NCBI RefSeq assembly: GCF_013911755.1
Contig: NZ_JACESP010000006.1
Coordinates: 1-64,000, forward strand
Length of the DNA: 64,000 nt
Direction of reading: 5' to 3'
Source of the DNA: Sphingosinicella sp.
GTDB lineage: Bacteria; Pseudomonadota; Alphaproteobacteria; Sphingomonadales; Sphingomonadaceae
Positions within the stretch are counted from its first letter, which is position 1. Each line of letters starts with the position of its first letter. Under the pieces are notes generated by a model. That model was given only the letters and a program-made list of their open reading frames with translations. It did not search any database and was not told where the DNA came from. Below are positions 43,027 through 51,045 of this stretch, piece after piece. Position numbers and translations under genes: made by a program.

Positions 43027-45096
43027 ATGACCGACACCAGCCGCCGGAATTTCCTCCGCACCGCCGCAGCCGGCGCCGCGCTCTCCGCGCTTCCAGCCAG
43101 CATCGCGCGCGCCATGGCGATCGCCCCCGCGCGCGTCACGGGCACGATCAAGGACGTGCAGCACATCGTCATCCTGATGCAGGAGAACCGCTCCTTCGAT
43201 CATTATTTCGGCACGATGCGCGGCGTGCGCGGCTTCGGCGATCGTCACCCCATCCCGATGCGCGGCGACCGCACCGTCTGGCAGCAGTCGGACGGCAAGC
43301 GCGAGCTTCCGCCCTACCATCTCGACACGAAGACCACCGATGCGCTGAAGGTGCCCGGCACGCCGCACAGCTTTTCCGACGCGCAGGCCGCGTGGAGCCA
43401 GGGCCGCTTCGGCGAATGGCCGCGCTACAAGAACCCCTATTCGATGGGCTATTACCGGCGCGAGGACATTCCCTTCCAGTTCGCGCTCGCCGAGAATTTC
43501 ACGATTTGCGATGCCTATCACTGCTCCGTGACATCCGGCACCGATCCCAACCGCATCGTGTTCTGGACCGGCTCCAACTTCGATCCGCAGGCGGTCGCGA
43601 AGGGCGAGAATTGCACCGATGTGAATTCGGAGCCGAACAACCTCCGCTGCTGGGTGAAGGGCGCGCTCCCGTCGCCGGGTTACACCTATCAGGGCAATGC
43701 CCTCACCTGGCCGACGATCCCCGACGTGCTGCAAGATGCCGGCATCGATTGGCGCATCTATCAGGATCCGAACGACAACTGGACGGGCGCGATGCACGGC
43801 TGTCTCGGTTCGCAGAGCTTCCGCGACGCAAAGCCGGGCTCTGAACTCTACAAGCGCGGCATGAGCGAATACACGCTGCTCCAGCTCGCGGACGATGTGA
43901 AGAACGGCACGCTCCCCGCCGTATCGTGGGTATTGCCGCCCAAGGAATGGTCCGAGCATCCGAGCGCCTCGACGCCGCTGCAGGGCGCCGAATTCACCGC
44001 GATGGTCCTCGATGCGCTGACATCGAATCCCGACGTCTGGGCGAAGACCGCCTTCTTCCTCACCTTCGACGAGAACGACGGCCAGTTCGATCACGTCCCC
44101 CCCGCCGCGCCGCCCTCCTACGATGTGGAGGGCAATCTCTGCGGGAAAACGACGATGCCGATCGCCGGGCATTATTTCCACGACACTGCCGGCAAATATA
44201 CCGACCCCACCGACGACATCAGCGGCAAGGTCCGCCCGTGGGCGATGGGGCCGCGCGTGCCGATGTACGTCGTCTCGCCGTGGAGCCGGGGCGGCTGGGT
44301 CACGTCCGAAGTGATGGACCACACCTCGATCGGCCAGTTCCTCGAAAAGCGCTTCGACATCACGATCCCCGCGATCAGCCCCTGGCACCGCGCGGTGAGC
44401 GGCGACCTCACCTCGGCGTTCGATTTCGCCGCGCCGACGGACACGAGCTTCCCGCCGCTGCCGCCGGTGACGGGCGCGTCGGGCGTCGTCCTCGCGCACA
44501 TGCAGCGCCCGAAGATCATGCCGCCGGAAACCCCGCAGCCGCTGTGGCAGGAGGCGGGCACGCGCCCCTCGCGCGCGCTGCCCTACGAGCTTCACGCCGA
44601 CATGCGCGTCGATGCGAAGCGCCGTGCCGTCACGGTCGATTTCGCGAACACCGGCACGGCGGGCGCGGTGTTCCACGTCTACGACAAGCTGAACCTCGAC
44701 CGCATCCCGCGCCGCTACACCGTGGAAGCCGGCAAGCGCCTTTCCGACGACTGGGCGGTGGAAGCGGACGGATCGTTCGACCTCTGGCTGATCGGCCCCA
44801 ACGGCTTCGTCCGCGCCATCAAAGGCTCGCTCGCGCAAAACGCCACGCCGCCAGTCGTGACGGCACGCTACGATCGTAAAGGCCCGGCGCTTAAGCTCGC
44901 CTCACGCGGCGAAGCCACGCTGCGCAGCGAGCATTACGAGGCCATGTCGCAGCCGCTGAAAGCCGCCCACGTCTGGTCCGCGAAAGACTCGCAAGGCTGG
45001 TACGACCTCACCGTCACCGCGCCCGGCTTCGAACAGCGCTTCGCGGGCCGCATCGAAACCGGCCGTCACAGCATCAGCGATCCGGCCGAGGCCTAG
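43027..45096 (+). CDS. Tat-exported phosphocholine-type phospholipase C
   Basis: Cleaves phospholipids to diacylglycerol and a phosphorylated headgroup outside the cytoplasm. The 689-residue protein has a twin-arginine signal (SRRNFLRTAAAGAALSALPA), the phosphoesterase motifs IVILMQENRSFDHYFGTMRG, SGTDPNRIVFWTGS and FFLTFDENDGQFDHVPP, and two C-terminal beta domains typical of non-haemolytic PlcN-like enzymes. It follows the PhnE-like gene by 21 nt, so its phosphocholine or phosphoethanolamine product is a plausible transporter substrate. Its stop shares CTAG with the converging gene. Confidence 0.93.
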   Translation: MTDTSRRNFLRTAAAGAALSALPASIARAMAIAPARVTGTIKDVQHIVILMQENRSFDHYFGTMRGVRGFGDRHPIPMRGDRTVWQQSDGKRELPPYHLDTKTTDALKVPGTPHSFSDAQAAWSQGRFGEWPRYKNPYSMGYYRREDIPFQFALAENFTICDAYHCSVTSGTDPNRIVFWTGSNFDPQAVAKGENCTDVNSEPNNLRCWVKGALPSPGYTYQGNALTWPTIPDVLQDAGIDWRIYQDPNDNWTGAMHGCLGSQSFRDAKPGSELYKRGMSEYTLLQLADDVKNGTLPAVSWVLPPKEWSEHPSASTPLQGAEFTAMVLDALTSNPDVWAKTAFFLTFDENDGQFDHVPPAAPPSYDVEGNLCGKTTMPIAGHYFHDTAGKYTDPTDDISGKVRPWAMGPRVPMYVVSPWSRGGWVTSEVMDHTSIGQFLEKRFDITIPAISPWHRAVSGDLTSAFDFAAPTDTSFPPLPPVTGASGVVLAHMQRPKIMPPETPQPLWQEAGTRPSRALPYELHADMRVDAKRRAVTVDFANTGTAGAVFHVYDKLNLDRIPRRYTVEAGKRLSDDWAVEADGSFDLWLIGPNGFVRAIKGSLAQNATPPVVTARYDRKGPALKLASRGEATLRSEHYEAMSQPLKAAHVWSAKDSQGWYDLTVTAPGFEQRFAGRIETGRHSISDPAEA

Positions 45097-47420
45097 AGGA
45101 ACAGCTCCGCCGCCGCCTCCACGATCGCGTCCGCGTTCAGGCGGTGGATGCGATACGTGTCCGCTAGGTTGCCGGTCTGCCCGAAGCGGTCGACGCCGAG
45201 CGGGCTGACGCGGTGGCCGCGCACGCCGCCGATCCACGACAGCGCCGCCGGAGACCCGTCGAGCACAGTGACAAGCCCCGCATTCGCCGCGAGCGTGCCG
45301 AGCAGCGTTTCGATATGCGACGTCTCCTTCGCGCGGCCCTGCCAGCGCGCCGCCCGCGCCGCGCTCCAGTCGCGGTGCAGCAGCGTCGGCGAGGTGACGG
45401 CGAGCAGCCCGAGCCCCGGCAGGTCCGCCTCCAGCAGTTCCCACGCCGCGATCGCATCGGGCATCACCGCGCCCATCGCCACGACCGCCGCCTCGCCGCC
45501 CTCTGCGGGCGCGCGCAGCCAGTACGCGCCCTTCAGCGCATCGGCCTGCCACGCATCGTCCTCGCGCCGCGCCTGCAGGATGGTGCGCGTCGTCAGGCGG
45601 AAATAGATCGATCCGCCGTCCGCCGCCTGCATGTGGCGGAAACCGTGTTCCATCATCAGCGCGAGTTCGTCGGCGAACGCGGGCTCGTAGTGCGTCAGCC
45701 CCGGCTGGCCCATCGCGATCAGCGGCGGGTTGATCGATTGGTGCGCGCCGCCTTCCGGCCCCAGCGTCACGCCCGAAGGCGTCGCCACCAGCATGAACCG
45801 CGCGTCCTGATAGCAGGCGTAATTCAGCGCATCGAGCCCGCGCGCGATGAAGGGATCATACACCGTCCCTACCGGCATCAGCTGCGCGCCGAACAGATCG
45901 CCCGCAAGCCCGAGCGCGCCGAGCACGAGGAACAGGTTGTTCTCCGCGATGCCGAGTTCGATGTGCTGCCCCGCGGGCGCGCCGGACCATTTCTGCGCGG
46001 AGGGAATCTTCGCCTTCTGGAACACGTCGGCAAGGTCCTGCCGCCGGAACAGCCCGCGCTGGTTCACCCAGCCGCCGAGGTTCGTGGAAACCGTCACGTC
46101 GGGCGATGTCGTCACGATCCGCGCGGCGAGCGGATGGCCCGATTTCGCCAGCTCGAAGAGGATCTTCCCGAACGCCGCCTGCGTCGATTGCTCCGCCTCG
46201 CGCGGCGCGTCCAGCGTCGGCACGGGCACTGAATCGATCGGCCGCGCGTCCTTCTTCTGCCGGATCGGCGCGGCCTCCAGCATCGCCTTCGCCGCCGCGG
46301 CCGCATTGCCGCCAAGCCCCGCCCACGGTTCCCATTCCTCGCCCTCGGCGATGCCGAGCCGCCCGCGCAGCTCCGCGATCTGCCCCGGCGTCATCAGCCC
46401 GGAATGATTGTCCTTGTGCCCGGCGAGCGGCAGGCCATAGCCCTTGATCGTGTAGGCGATGAACAGCGTCGGCCGGTCGTCCTTCGCCCCGTCGAACGCG
46501 TCTTTCAGCGTTTCAAGGCAATGCCCGCCGAGGTTCGTCATCAGCTCCGCGAGCGCCGCATCGTCGCGCTTGGAAAGCAGCGCCTTCACGCCGCGCACGC
46601 TGCCGATGTCCGCCTCCAGCCGCGCGCGCCACGCTGCCCCGCCCTGATAGGTGAGCGCCGCATATTCGGCGTTCGGGCAATTGTCGATCCAGTCCGCGAG
46701 TGCCTGCCCGCCCGGCTCCTTGAACGCCGCGCGCTGGTGCCGCCCGTGCTTCAGCGTCACCACGCGCCATCCGCAGGTTTCGAAGATGTCGTCGAAGCGG
46801 CGGAACATGCGGTCGGCGGTCGTCGCATCGAGCGACTGCCGGTTATAGTCCACGATCCACCAGCAGTTGCGGATGTCGTGCTTGTACGCCTCGATCAGGC
46901 ATTCATAGATATTGCCCTCGTCGAGTTCCGCGTCGCCCATCAGCGCGATCATGCGGCCCGTGTCCGCCTCCGCCATCAGCCCGTGCGCGACCATGTAGTC
47001 CTGCACGAGGCTCGCGAACGCTGTGATCGCGACGCCGAGCCCCACCGATCCGGTCGAGAAATCCACCGGGATCACGTCCTTGGTGCGCGAAGGGTAGGAT
47101 TGCACGCCGCCCAGCCCGCGAAACGCCTTCAGCCGGTCCAGGCTTTCGTTCCCCAGCATGTAGTGGATCGCGTGGAGCAGCGGCCCGGCGTGCGGCTTCA
47201 CCGCCACGCGGTCGTTCGGCCCCAGCGCGTGGAAATACAGCGCCGCCATGATCGCGCTCATCGAAGCGCAGCTCGCCTGATGCCCGCCCACCTTGATGCC
47301 GTCCACGTTCTCGCGGATGTGGTTCGCGTTGTGGATCGTCCACGCCGCCAGCCAGCGCAGCCGCGTCTCCAGGTCTTCGAGCGTGCTCACCGTATCGGGG
47401 CTGGAAACCGTCACCGTCAT
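45093..47420 (-). CDS. AceE-like 2-oxoacid dehydrogenase E1 / transketolase-like protein
   Basis: Thiamin-diphosphate enzyme related to the homodimeric pyruvate dehydrogenase E1 (AceE). The 775-residue protein has the TPP motif MGDAELDEG (Gly162-Asp163) ... IVDYNRQSLDATT, GLGGVQSYPSRTKD, HKDNHSGLMT and QHIELGIAENNLFLVLGALG. It is shorter than AceE and lacks nearby E2/E3 genes. ATG 47420 follows GGAG by seven bases. Divergent from an Lrp/AsnC regulator, the same arrangement as mdeB (2-oxobutyrate dehydrogenase E1) and mdeR in Pseudomonas putida methionine catabolism; a branched/short 2-oxoacid substrate is inferred. Confidence 0.85.
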   Translation of the reverse strand: MTVTVSSPDTVSTLEDLETRLRWLAAWTIHNANHIRENVDGIKVGGHQASCASMSAIMAALYFHALGPNDRVAVKPHAGPLLHAIHYMLGNESLDRLKAFRGLGGVQSYPSRTKDVIPVDFSTGSVGLGVAITAFASLVQDYMVAHGLMAEADTGRMIALMGDAELDEGNIYECLIEAYKHDIRNCWWIVDYNRQSLDATTADRMFRRFDDIFETCGWRVVTLKHGRHQRAAFKEPGGQALADWIDNCPNAEYAALTYQGGAAWRARLEADIGSVRGVKALLSKRDDAALAELMTNLGGHCLETLKDAFDGAKDDRPTLFIAYTIKGYGLPLAGHKDNHSGLMTPGQIAELRGRLGIAEGEEWEPWAGLGGNAAAAAKAMLEAAPIRQKKDARPIDSVPVPTLDAPREAEQSTQAAFGKILFELAKSGHPLAARIVTTSPDVTVSTNLGGWVNQRGLFRRQDLADVFQKAKIPSAQKWSGAPAGQHIELGIAENNLFLVLGALGLAGDLFGAQLMPVGTVYDPFIARGLDALNYACYQDARFMLVATPSGVTLGPEGGAHQSINPPLIAMGQPGLTHYEPAFADELALMMEHGFRHMQAADGGSIYFRLTTRTILQARREDDAWQADALKGAYWLRAPAEGGEAAVVAMGAVMPDAIAAWELLEADLPGLGLLAVTSPTLLHRDWSAARAARWQGRAKETSHIETLLGTLAANAGLVTVLDGSPAALSWIGGVRGHRVSPLGVDRFGQTGNLADTYRIHRLNADAIVEAAAELFL

Positions 47421-47550
47421 CTTGTCGCTCCGCGCACTGTGCCAGCCGTCCATATATTACGCGCGAGGCCGCGCGGTCCTTGCGAAATGGGCTCGACAGG
47501 CGGCGCAATTTGGCAGAAACGATTGCCGGAAACCGTCAGGAAGCAATTTT

Positions 47551-48015
47551 ATGCCAACGCCACCGCTCGACGCGCTTGATGTCAAAATCCTCGAATGTCT
47601 TCAGGAAGACGGGCGCATCACCAATCAGGAGCTTTCGGAGAAGGTCGGCCTCTCGCCGAGCCCGTGCCTGCGCCGCGTGCGCCAGCTGGAGGCGGCGGGC
47701 ATCATCACCGGCTATGTCGCGCTGGTCAGCCCGGCCCAGGTCGGCCTCACGATCAGCGCCTTCGTGCGCGTGCGGCTCAATCAGCAGGACGAAAAGCACC
47801 TCGACATCTTCGAAACCGCCGTCGCCGCCTTTCCGGAGGTGATGGAATGCTACCTGATGACCGGCGAAGCCGACTACCAGCTCCGCGTCCTCGTCCCCTC
47901 CCTCGCCGATTTCGAGGACGTGCTGCGACGGCTCACCCGCATCGAGGGGGTGGCGCAGGTGACGACGAGTTTTGCGCTGCGGCCGATCGTTTACAAGACG
48001 GCGGTGCCGGTTTGA
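47551..48015 (+). CDS. Lrp/AsnC family transcriptional regulator
   Basis: Amino-acid-responsive regulator, 154 residues: N-terminal winged helix LDALDVKILECLQEDGRITNQELSEKVGLSPSPCLRRVRQLE (residues about 6-47; key part GLSPSPCLRRV) and C-terminal RAM/ACT-like domain (VMECYLMTGEADYQLRVLVP). Divergent from the E1-like gene across 130 nt, so it most likely controls that gene in response to an amino acid. A CAGGAAG site precedes the ATG. Confidence 0.94.
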   Translation: MPTPPLDALDVKILECLQEDGRITNQELSEKVGLSPSPCLRRVRQLEAAGIITGYVALVSPAQVGLTISAFVRVRLNQQDEKHLDIFETAVAAFPEVMECYLMTGEADYQLRVLVPSLADFEDVLRRLTRIEGVAQVTTSFALRPIVYKTAVPV

Positions 48016-48032
48016 GGGGGATCGGCGGAGGT

Positions 48033-48073
48033 TTTATGCCTCATCGCAGGCGATGGAAGGCTTGAGGCATAAA
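48033..48073. terminator. Inverted repeat after the lrp-type gene, possible terminator
   Basis: TTTATGCCTCA (48033-48043) and TGAGGCATAAA (48063-48073) form a perfect 11-bp stem with a 19-nt loop. No long T-run follows on the plus strand (TACAAAA). It lies at the border of the AT-richer two-gene insert and could also be an end of that insert. Confidence 0.45.
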
Positions 48074-48117
48074 TACAAAAGACGCTGCGCCGACTGAGGC
48101 AGAAGGTGGGGCAGATG

Positions 48118-48543
48118 CTATAGAAGGTCTTCCAAAACAAAGTCCCGATCGTTGCAAGCAACGAACAACTTCATACCTTTGCTTCGCGCTGCAGCTGTCG
48201 CCTTAGCTACAATAGTGTCGAATTTGGGATAGCGTGAACACATTACAAGAAGAGCCTTGCGAGATTGAAGCCACGGCTGAACGTTAGGATGAATAACTGT
48301 AGCTGAAAGCTGCTTACAAGCGTATTCTACGCCTTTTCCTTTTAGTTCAATTACAACACTACCGACGCCGATCTTGTTTATAATCCAATCCGCCCTGGGG
48401 CCTTCCGTTATAAGGCAGTCATCTACACGCACTCTTTGGAACGAGGCATTATTTGGATTCTTGAAGTTTGCTCTCCGGCCCTTCTCTTTCACTGTGATGT
48501 TTGAACCCGTCACATGTTCCACGCACTGGAGTTCTTGGCTCAC
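48118..48543 (-). CDS. Small PD-(D/E)XK nuclease-like protein coupled to an AAA ATPase
   Basis: No named family recognised. The 141-residue product contains a pattern of the PD-(D/E)XK nuclease core: Asp52 in GPRADWIINKIG, Glu66-x-Lys68 in SVVIELKGKG, and a following helix with KQL (77-79), as in Holliday-junction-resolvase-like folds. GTG 48543 overlaps the stop of the upstream ATPase gene (GTGA), so the two are translated together. Codon use is AT-richer than the surroundings. A nuclease effector of a defence pair is the likely role, by inference. Confidence 0.7.
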   Translation of the reverse strand: MSQELQCVEHVTGSNITVKEKGRRANFKNPNNASFQRVRVDDCLITEGPRADWIINKIGVGSVVIELKGKGVEYACKQLSATVIHPNVQPWLQSRKALLVMCSRYPKFDTIVAKATAAARSKGMKLFVACNDRDFVLEDLL

Positions 48544-49835
48544 ACGTCGCCCCCCTCGGGAAACTCGATATCCAACAGCCTACTAAAATCTCGTGACACA
48601 TCCTCAGAAACGCTGTCAATATAGGACCCATCAATGAGTCCATCTTGATCTATAATCTCTCTGAGATACCCGTTTTTTATTGCGTAAGCCTTTACTCTTG
48701 AAGGAGTCAACCAGAATTCTTTCGGGACAATTTTGGAAACCGCGGCGCTATTTTTGCGATTACGACCAATCTGCCCGGCCTTAAGATAGTTATTTATCTT
48801 AGAAAGTATGTATGGGCTGTGAGTGGTCAGAACCAAACTTCGCTTTTCTTTCTTAGAGACCACCTCGCCAATAAGAAAATCCATTAGCAAGCTCTGAGCC
48901 ACTGGAAAAAGGTGCGCCTCAGGCTCTTCAATATAGAAGAGGTCGCCATAGCGATCGGCACGAGAAGGAGAATCCGAATAATAATCAAGCAAAAGCCACA
49001 TTGGGAGAAGCTCTTGCTGACCACTCGAAAGGGCCGTAAATGGAATTATTCTACCATCGCTTGTCTCAACAAATTCGAAATCACTCTCAAATTTAATTTT
49101 TCCTCCAAATAGTTCAGCCATGATCGCCTCACGACGAACCTTATCTTCCTTATTGACTCGAGAAAATCTAATCCGTCTCGACGAATAATCTCTAAGAGTA
49201 GCAAATAATTTGGCAAATCGGATAGTCACCGGGTCGAGGCTGCTTCCTTGCTCGATCGCGGCTACCAACCTCCCGATGCTAGTGAAAAAGGCTCTGCCTG
49301 CGGGAATAAATGTCTGACCATCAAGATAATTGGCGCCGAGTTGTTTCGCTAAACGAGCTTGTGCTTGTTCGCGAACCCGCCACAACCCTTCAGAACCTCG
49401 AAGCAGCCCGTCTTCGTCGAGTTCCTGGGCGGACTTCAGGCGATCGTAGGCTTGAGCAAGCACAGTATACTGCTTGCAGAAAAAATCTGAAAACGTGACC
49501 GCTATCTCTTGAGAGGGCGCACCCTTGGACATACGCCGTAGAAACCGGACCGTGAAGTCACCTTCCTGGAAATTGATATTGAAGCGCCGCCTACCCCACG
49601 CACTGGGCGGAAACCAGATTTTGAATAATTTTGCAGTTTCGGCTTTGAATTCCTCTAACGTCATCCCTTTCTCTGCGCACGTATGCTGCCGAGATAAAAT
49701 GTCTACACAGAAATAAAACAGCTTTGTTGTTACACTTTTCCCACTACCCTGCGGCCCTATGAGAACGGTTACAGGAGCAAGCTCAAACCGAGCTTCGCGA
49801 ATACATGCAAAATCTTCGATCGTTAACCCGATCAT
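48540..49835 (-). CDS. OLD/AAA_15-like ABC-type ATPase of a candidate defence pair
   Basis: SMC/ABC-class ATPase like those in OLD, PARIS and Septu systems. From ATG 49835 (AAGAAGG site just upstream; a TTG at 49853 is the alternative) the 431-residue protein has Walker A LIGPQGSGKS (about 25-34), the signature LSSGQQELLP (269-278), Walker B LFYIEEPEAHLFP (299-311) and the switch His in VLTTHSPYILSKINN. No Toprim domain follows, unlike OLD nucleases; instead the coupled small gene encodes a nuclease-like protein. AT-richer than its neighbours, pointing to transfer. Confidence 0.85.
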   Translation of the reverse strand: MIGLTIEDFACIREARFELAPVTVLIGPQGSGKSVTTKLFYFCVDILSRQHTCAEKGMTLEEFKAETAKLFKIWFPPSAWGRRRFNINFQEGDFTVRFLRRMSKGAPSQEIAVTFSDFFCKQYTVLAQAYDRLKSAQELDEDGLLRGSEGLWRVREQAQARLAKQLGANYLDGQTFIPAGRAFFTSIGRLVAAIEQGSSLDPVTIRFAKLFATLRDYSSRRIRFSRVNKEDKVRREAIMAELFGGKIKFESDFEFVETSDGRIIPFTALSSGQQELLPMWLLLDYYSDSPSRADRYGDLFYIEEPEAHLFPVAQSLLMDFLIGEVVSKKEKRSLVLTTHSPYILSKINNYLKAGQIGRNRKNSAAVSKIVPKEFWLTPSRVKAYAIKNGYLREIIDQDGLIDGSYIDSVSEDVSRDFSRLLDIEFPEGGDV

Positions 49836-50048
49836 GCCTTCTTCCCTCGGCAATGTGTAAAGGCGCTATACCGAGCGATTATTGATTGGGCTACTGGCTA
49901 TCGATCAGTCGCCCTTTGGATCATTAGCCTGAGAGACCGGATTTCCTTACGAGATCGACAACGCTATGGGTCCCCGATCCGCACGCGCCAAGGACGCAGA
50001 CGTCGTTTTGCGCGGCATACCAAAATGCATTGCCCCACTTGAGCCCCC

Positions 50049-50942
50049 TCACCCCTCCCAAGGCGGCACCGGCCCATACAGCCCTTCCAGAAAATCCGTG
50101 AACGCCCGCACCGCAGGCGCAATTTGGGGGCGCCGTGGCGAGACGGCGTAGATGCCGACGTCCGCCGATCCCTCGCAGTCCGGCAGTATGCGCACCAGCC
50201 GCCCGGCGGCGAGGTCGGCGCTCACGTCCCATAGTGATCTGAGCGCGATGCCGACCCCGGCGATGCACAGCTCGCGGACGACCTCGCTCGAATTGGTGCG
50301 CACGCGGCTGGTGCCGTCGATGGAAACGGTTCTCCCATCCCCGCCCGTCAGCCGCCACGGAAACTGGCCCGTTGCCGCGAGCAGCTGGTGCCGCGCGAGC
50401 GCCGCCGTGTCCTCCGGCGCGCCGTGCTGCGCGATATAGGCGGGGGCCGCGCATTGGATGCGGCGGTTCGTCGCCAGCCGCCGGGCGCTCACGCCGCCGC
50501 CGACTGTGGGCGTGATCCGCACGGCAACGTCGATGCGCGCCGCCATCAGGTCCACGAACCCGTCCGAAAGATCGAGATCGAGCGTGATGCGCGGATAATC
50601 ATCCAGAAATCGCTTCAGGTGCGGCGCGATGTGCAGCCGCCCGAACGATGTGGGCGCGGACACGCGCAGCAGCCCCGCCGGGCCGTCCTTGTCGCCGCTC
50701 GCACGCGCCTCCGCCTCCGCCACCGCCTTCAGGATCGCCAGCACGTCCGCGTGAAAGCGCGCCCCGGTTTCGGTGAGCGCGAGCCGCCGCGTCGTGCGGT
50801 TCACGAGCGCCGTGCCGAGCCGCGCTTCCAGCCGCGCCAGCCGCTTCGAAACCATCGCAGGCGAAAGCCCCACCGCGCGCCCCGCCGCCGAAAGGCTGCC
50901 GCTTTCGATGATCTTGGCAAACAGCGCGTAATCGGCATCCAT
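50049..50942 (-). CDS. LysR family transcriptional regulator
   Basis: LysR-type regulator, 297 residues: N-terminal HTH YALFAKIIESGSLSAAGRAVGLSPAMVSKRLARLE (key part GRAVGLSPAMVSKRL) and a substrate-binding domain of the CrgA/DsdC-like group (LRVSAPTSFGRLHIAPHLKRFLDDYP, GVGIALRSLWDVSADLAAGRLV). ATG 50942 (MDADYALF) is the natural start; the upstream frame extension runs into the intergenic region. Divergent from malate synthase G, so it probably regulates glyoxylate use. Confidence 0.92.
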   Translation of the reverse strand: MDADYALFAKIIESGSLSAAGRAVGLSPAMVSKRLARLEARLGTALVNRTTRRLALTETGARFHADVLAILKAVAEAEARASGDKDGPAGLLRVSAPTSFGRLHIAPHLKRFLDDYPRITLDLDLSDGFVDLMAARIDVAVRITPTVGGGVSARRLATNRRIQCAAPAYIAQHGAPEDTAALARHQLLAATGQFPWRLTGGDGRTVSIDGTSRVRTNSSEVVRELCIAGVGIALRSLWDVSADLAAGRLVRILPDCEGSADVGIYAVSPRRPQIAPAVRAFTDFLEGLYGPVPPWEG

Positions 50943-50982
50943 CCGATTTATTCCCGTGGTGAAAAGCTGCTTTAATTTTCGT

Positions 50983-51012
50983 TCGTCTACCGCACGAGTT
51001 CGCGCTCGTCTA
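50983..51012. promoter_or_regulatory. Possible LysR operator between lysR-type gene and glcB
   Basis: Direct repeat TCGTCTA (50983-50989 and 51006-51012) with the dyad ACGAG-N6-CTCGT (50994-50998, 51005-51009) between, in the 103-nt divergent gap. Suits a LysR binding region, but no strict T-N11-A box was confirmed. Confidence 0.3.
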
Positions 51013-51045
51013 TGAACGCGCGAAACCATACGGGACGATCAGACC

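Noticed and set aside
41965-44838. A 957-codon open frame on the minus strand, opposite the permease and phospholipase genes
   Set aside because: It is fully covered by clearly recognised plus-strand genes, and its translation is Arg/Ala/Glu-rich with no motifs; long antisense frames are expected in GC-rich DNA.
48118-49835. Calling the ATPase pair PARIS or Septu
   Set aside because: The small partner lacks the Toprim/DUF4435 features of AriB and the HNH motif of PtuB, so only a general defence-like call is justified.
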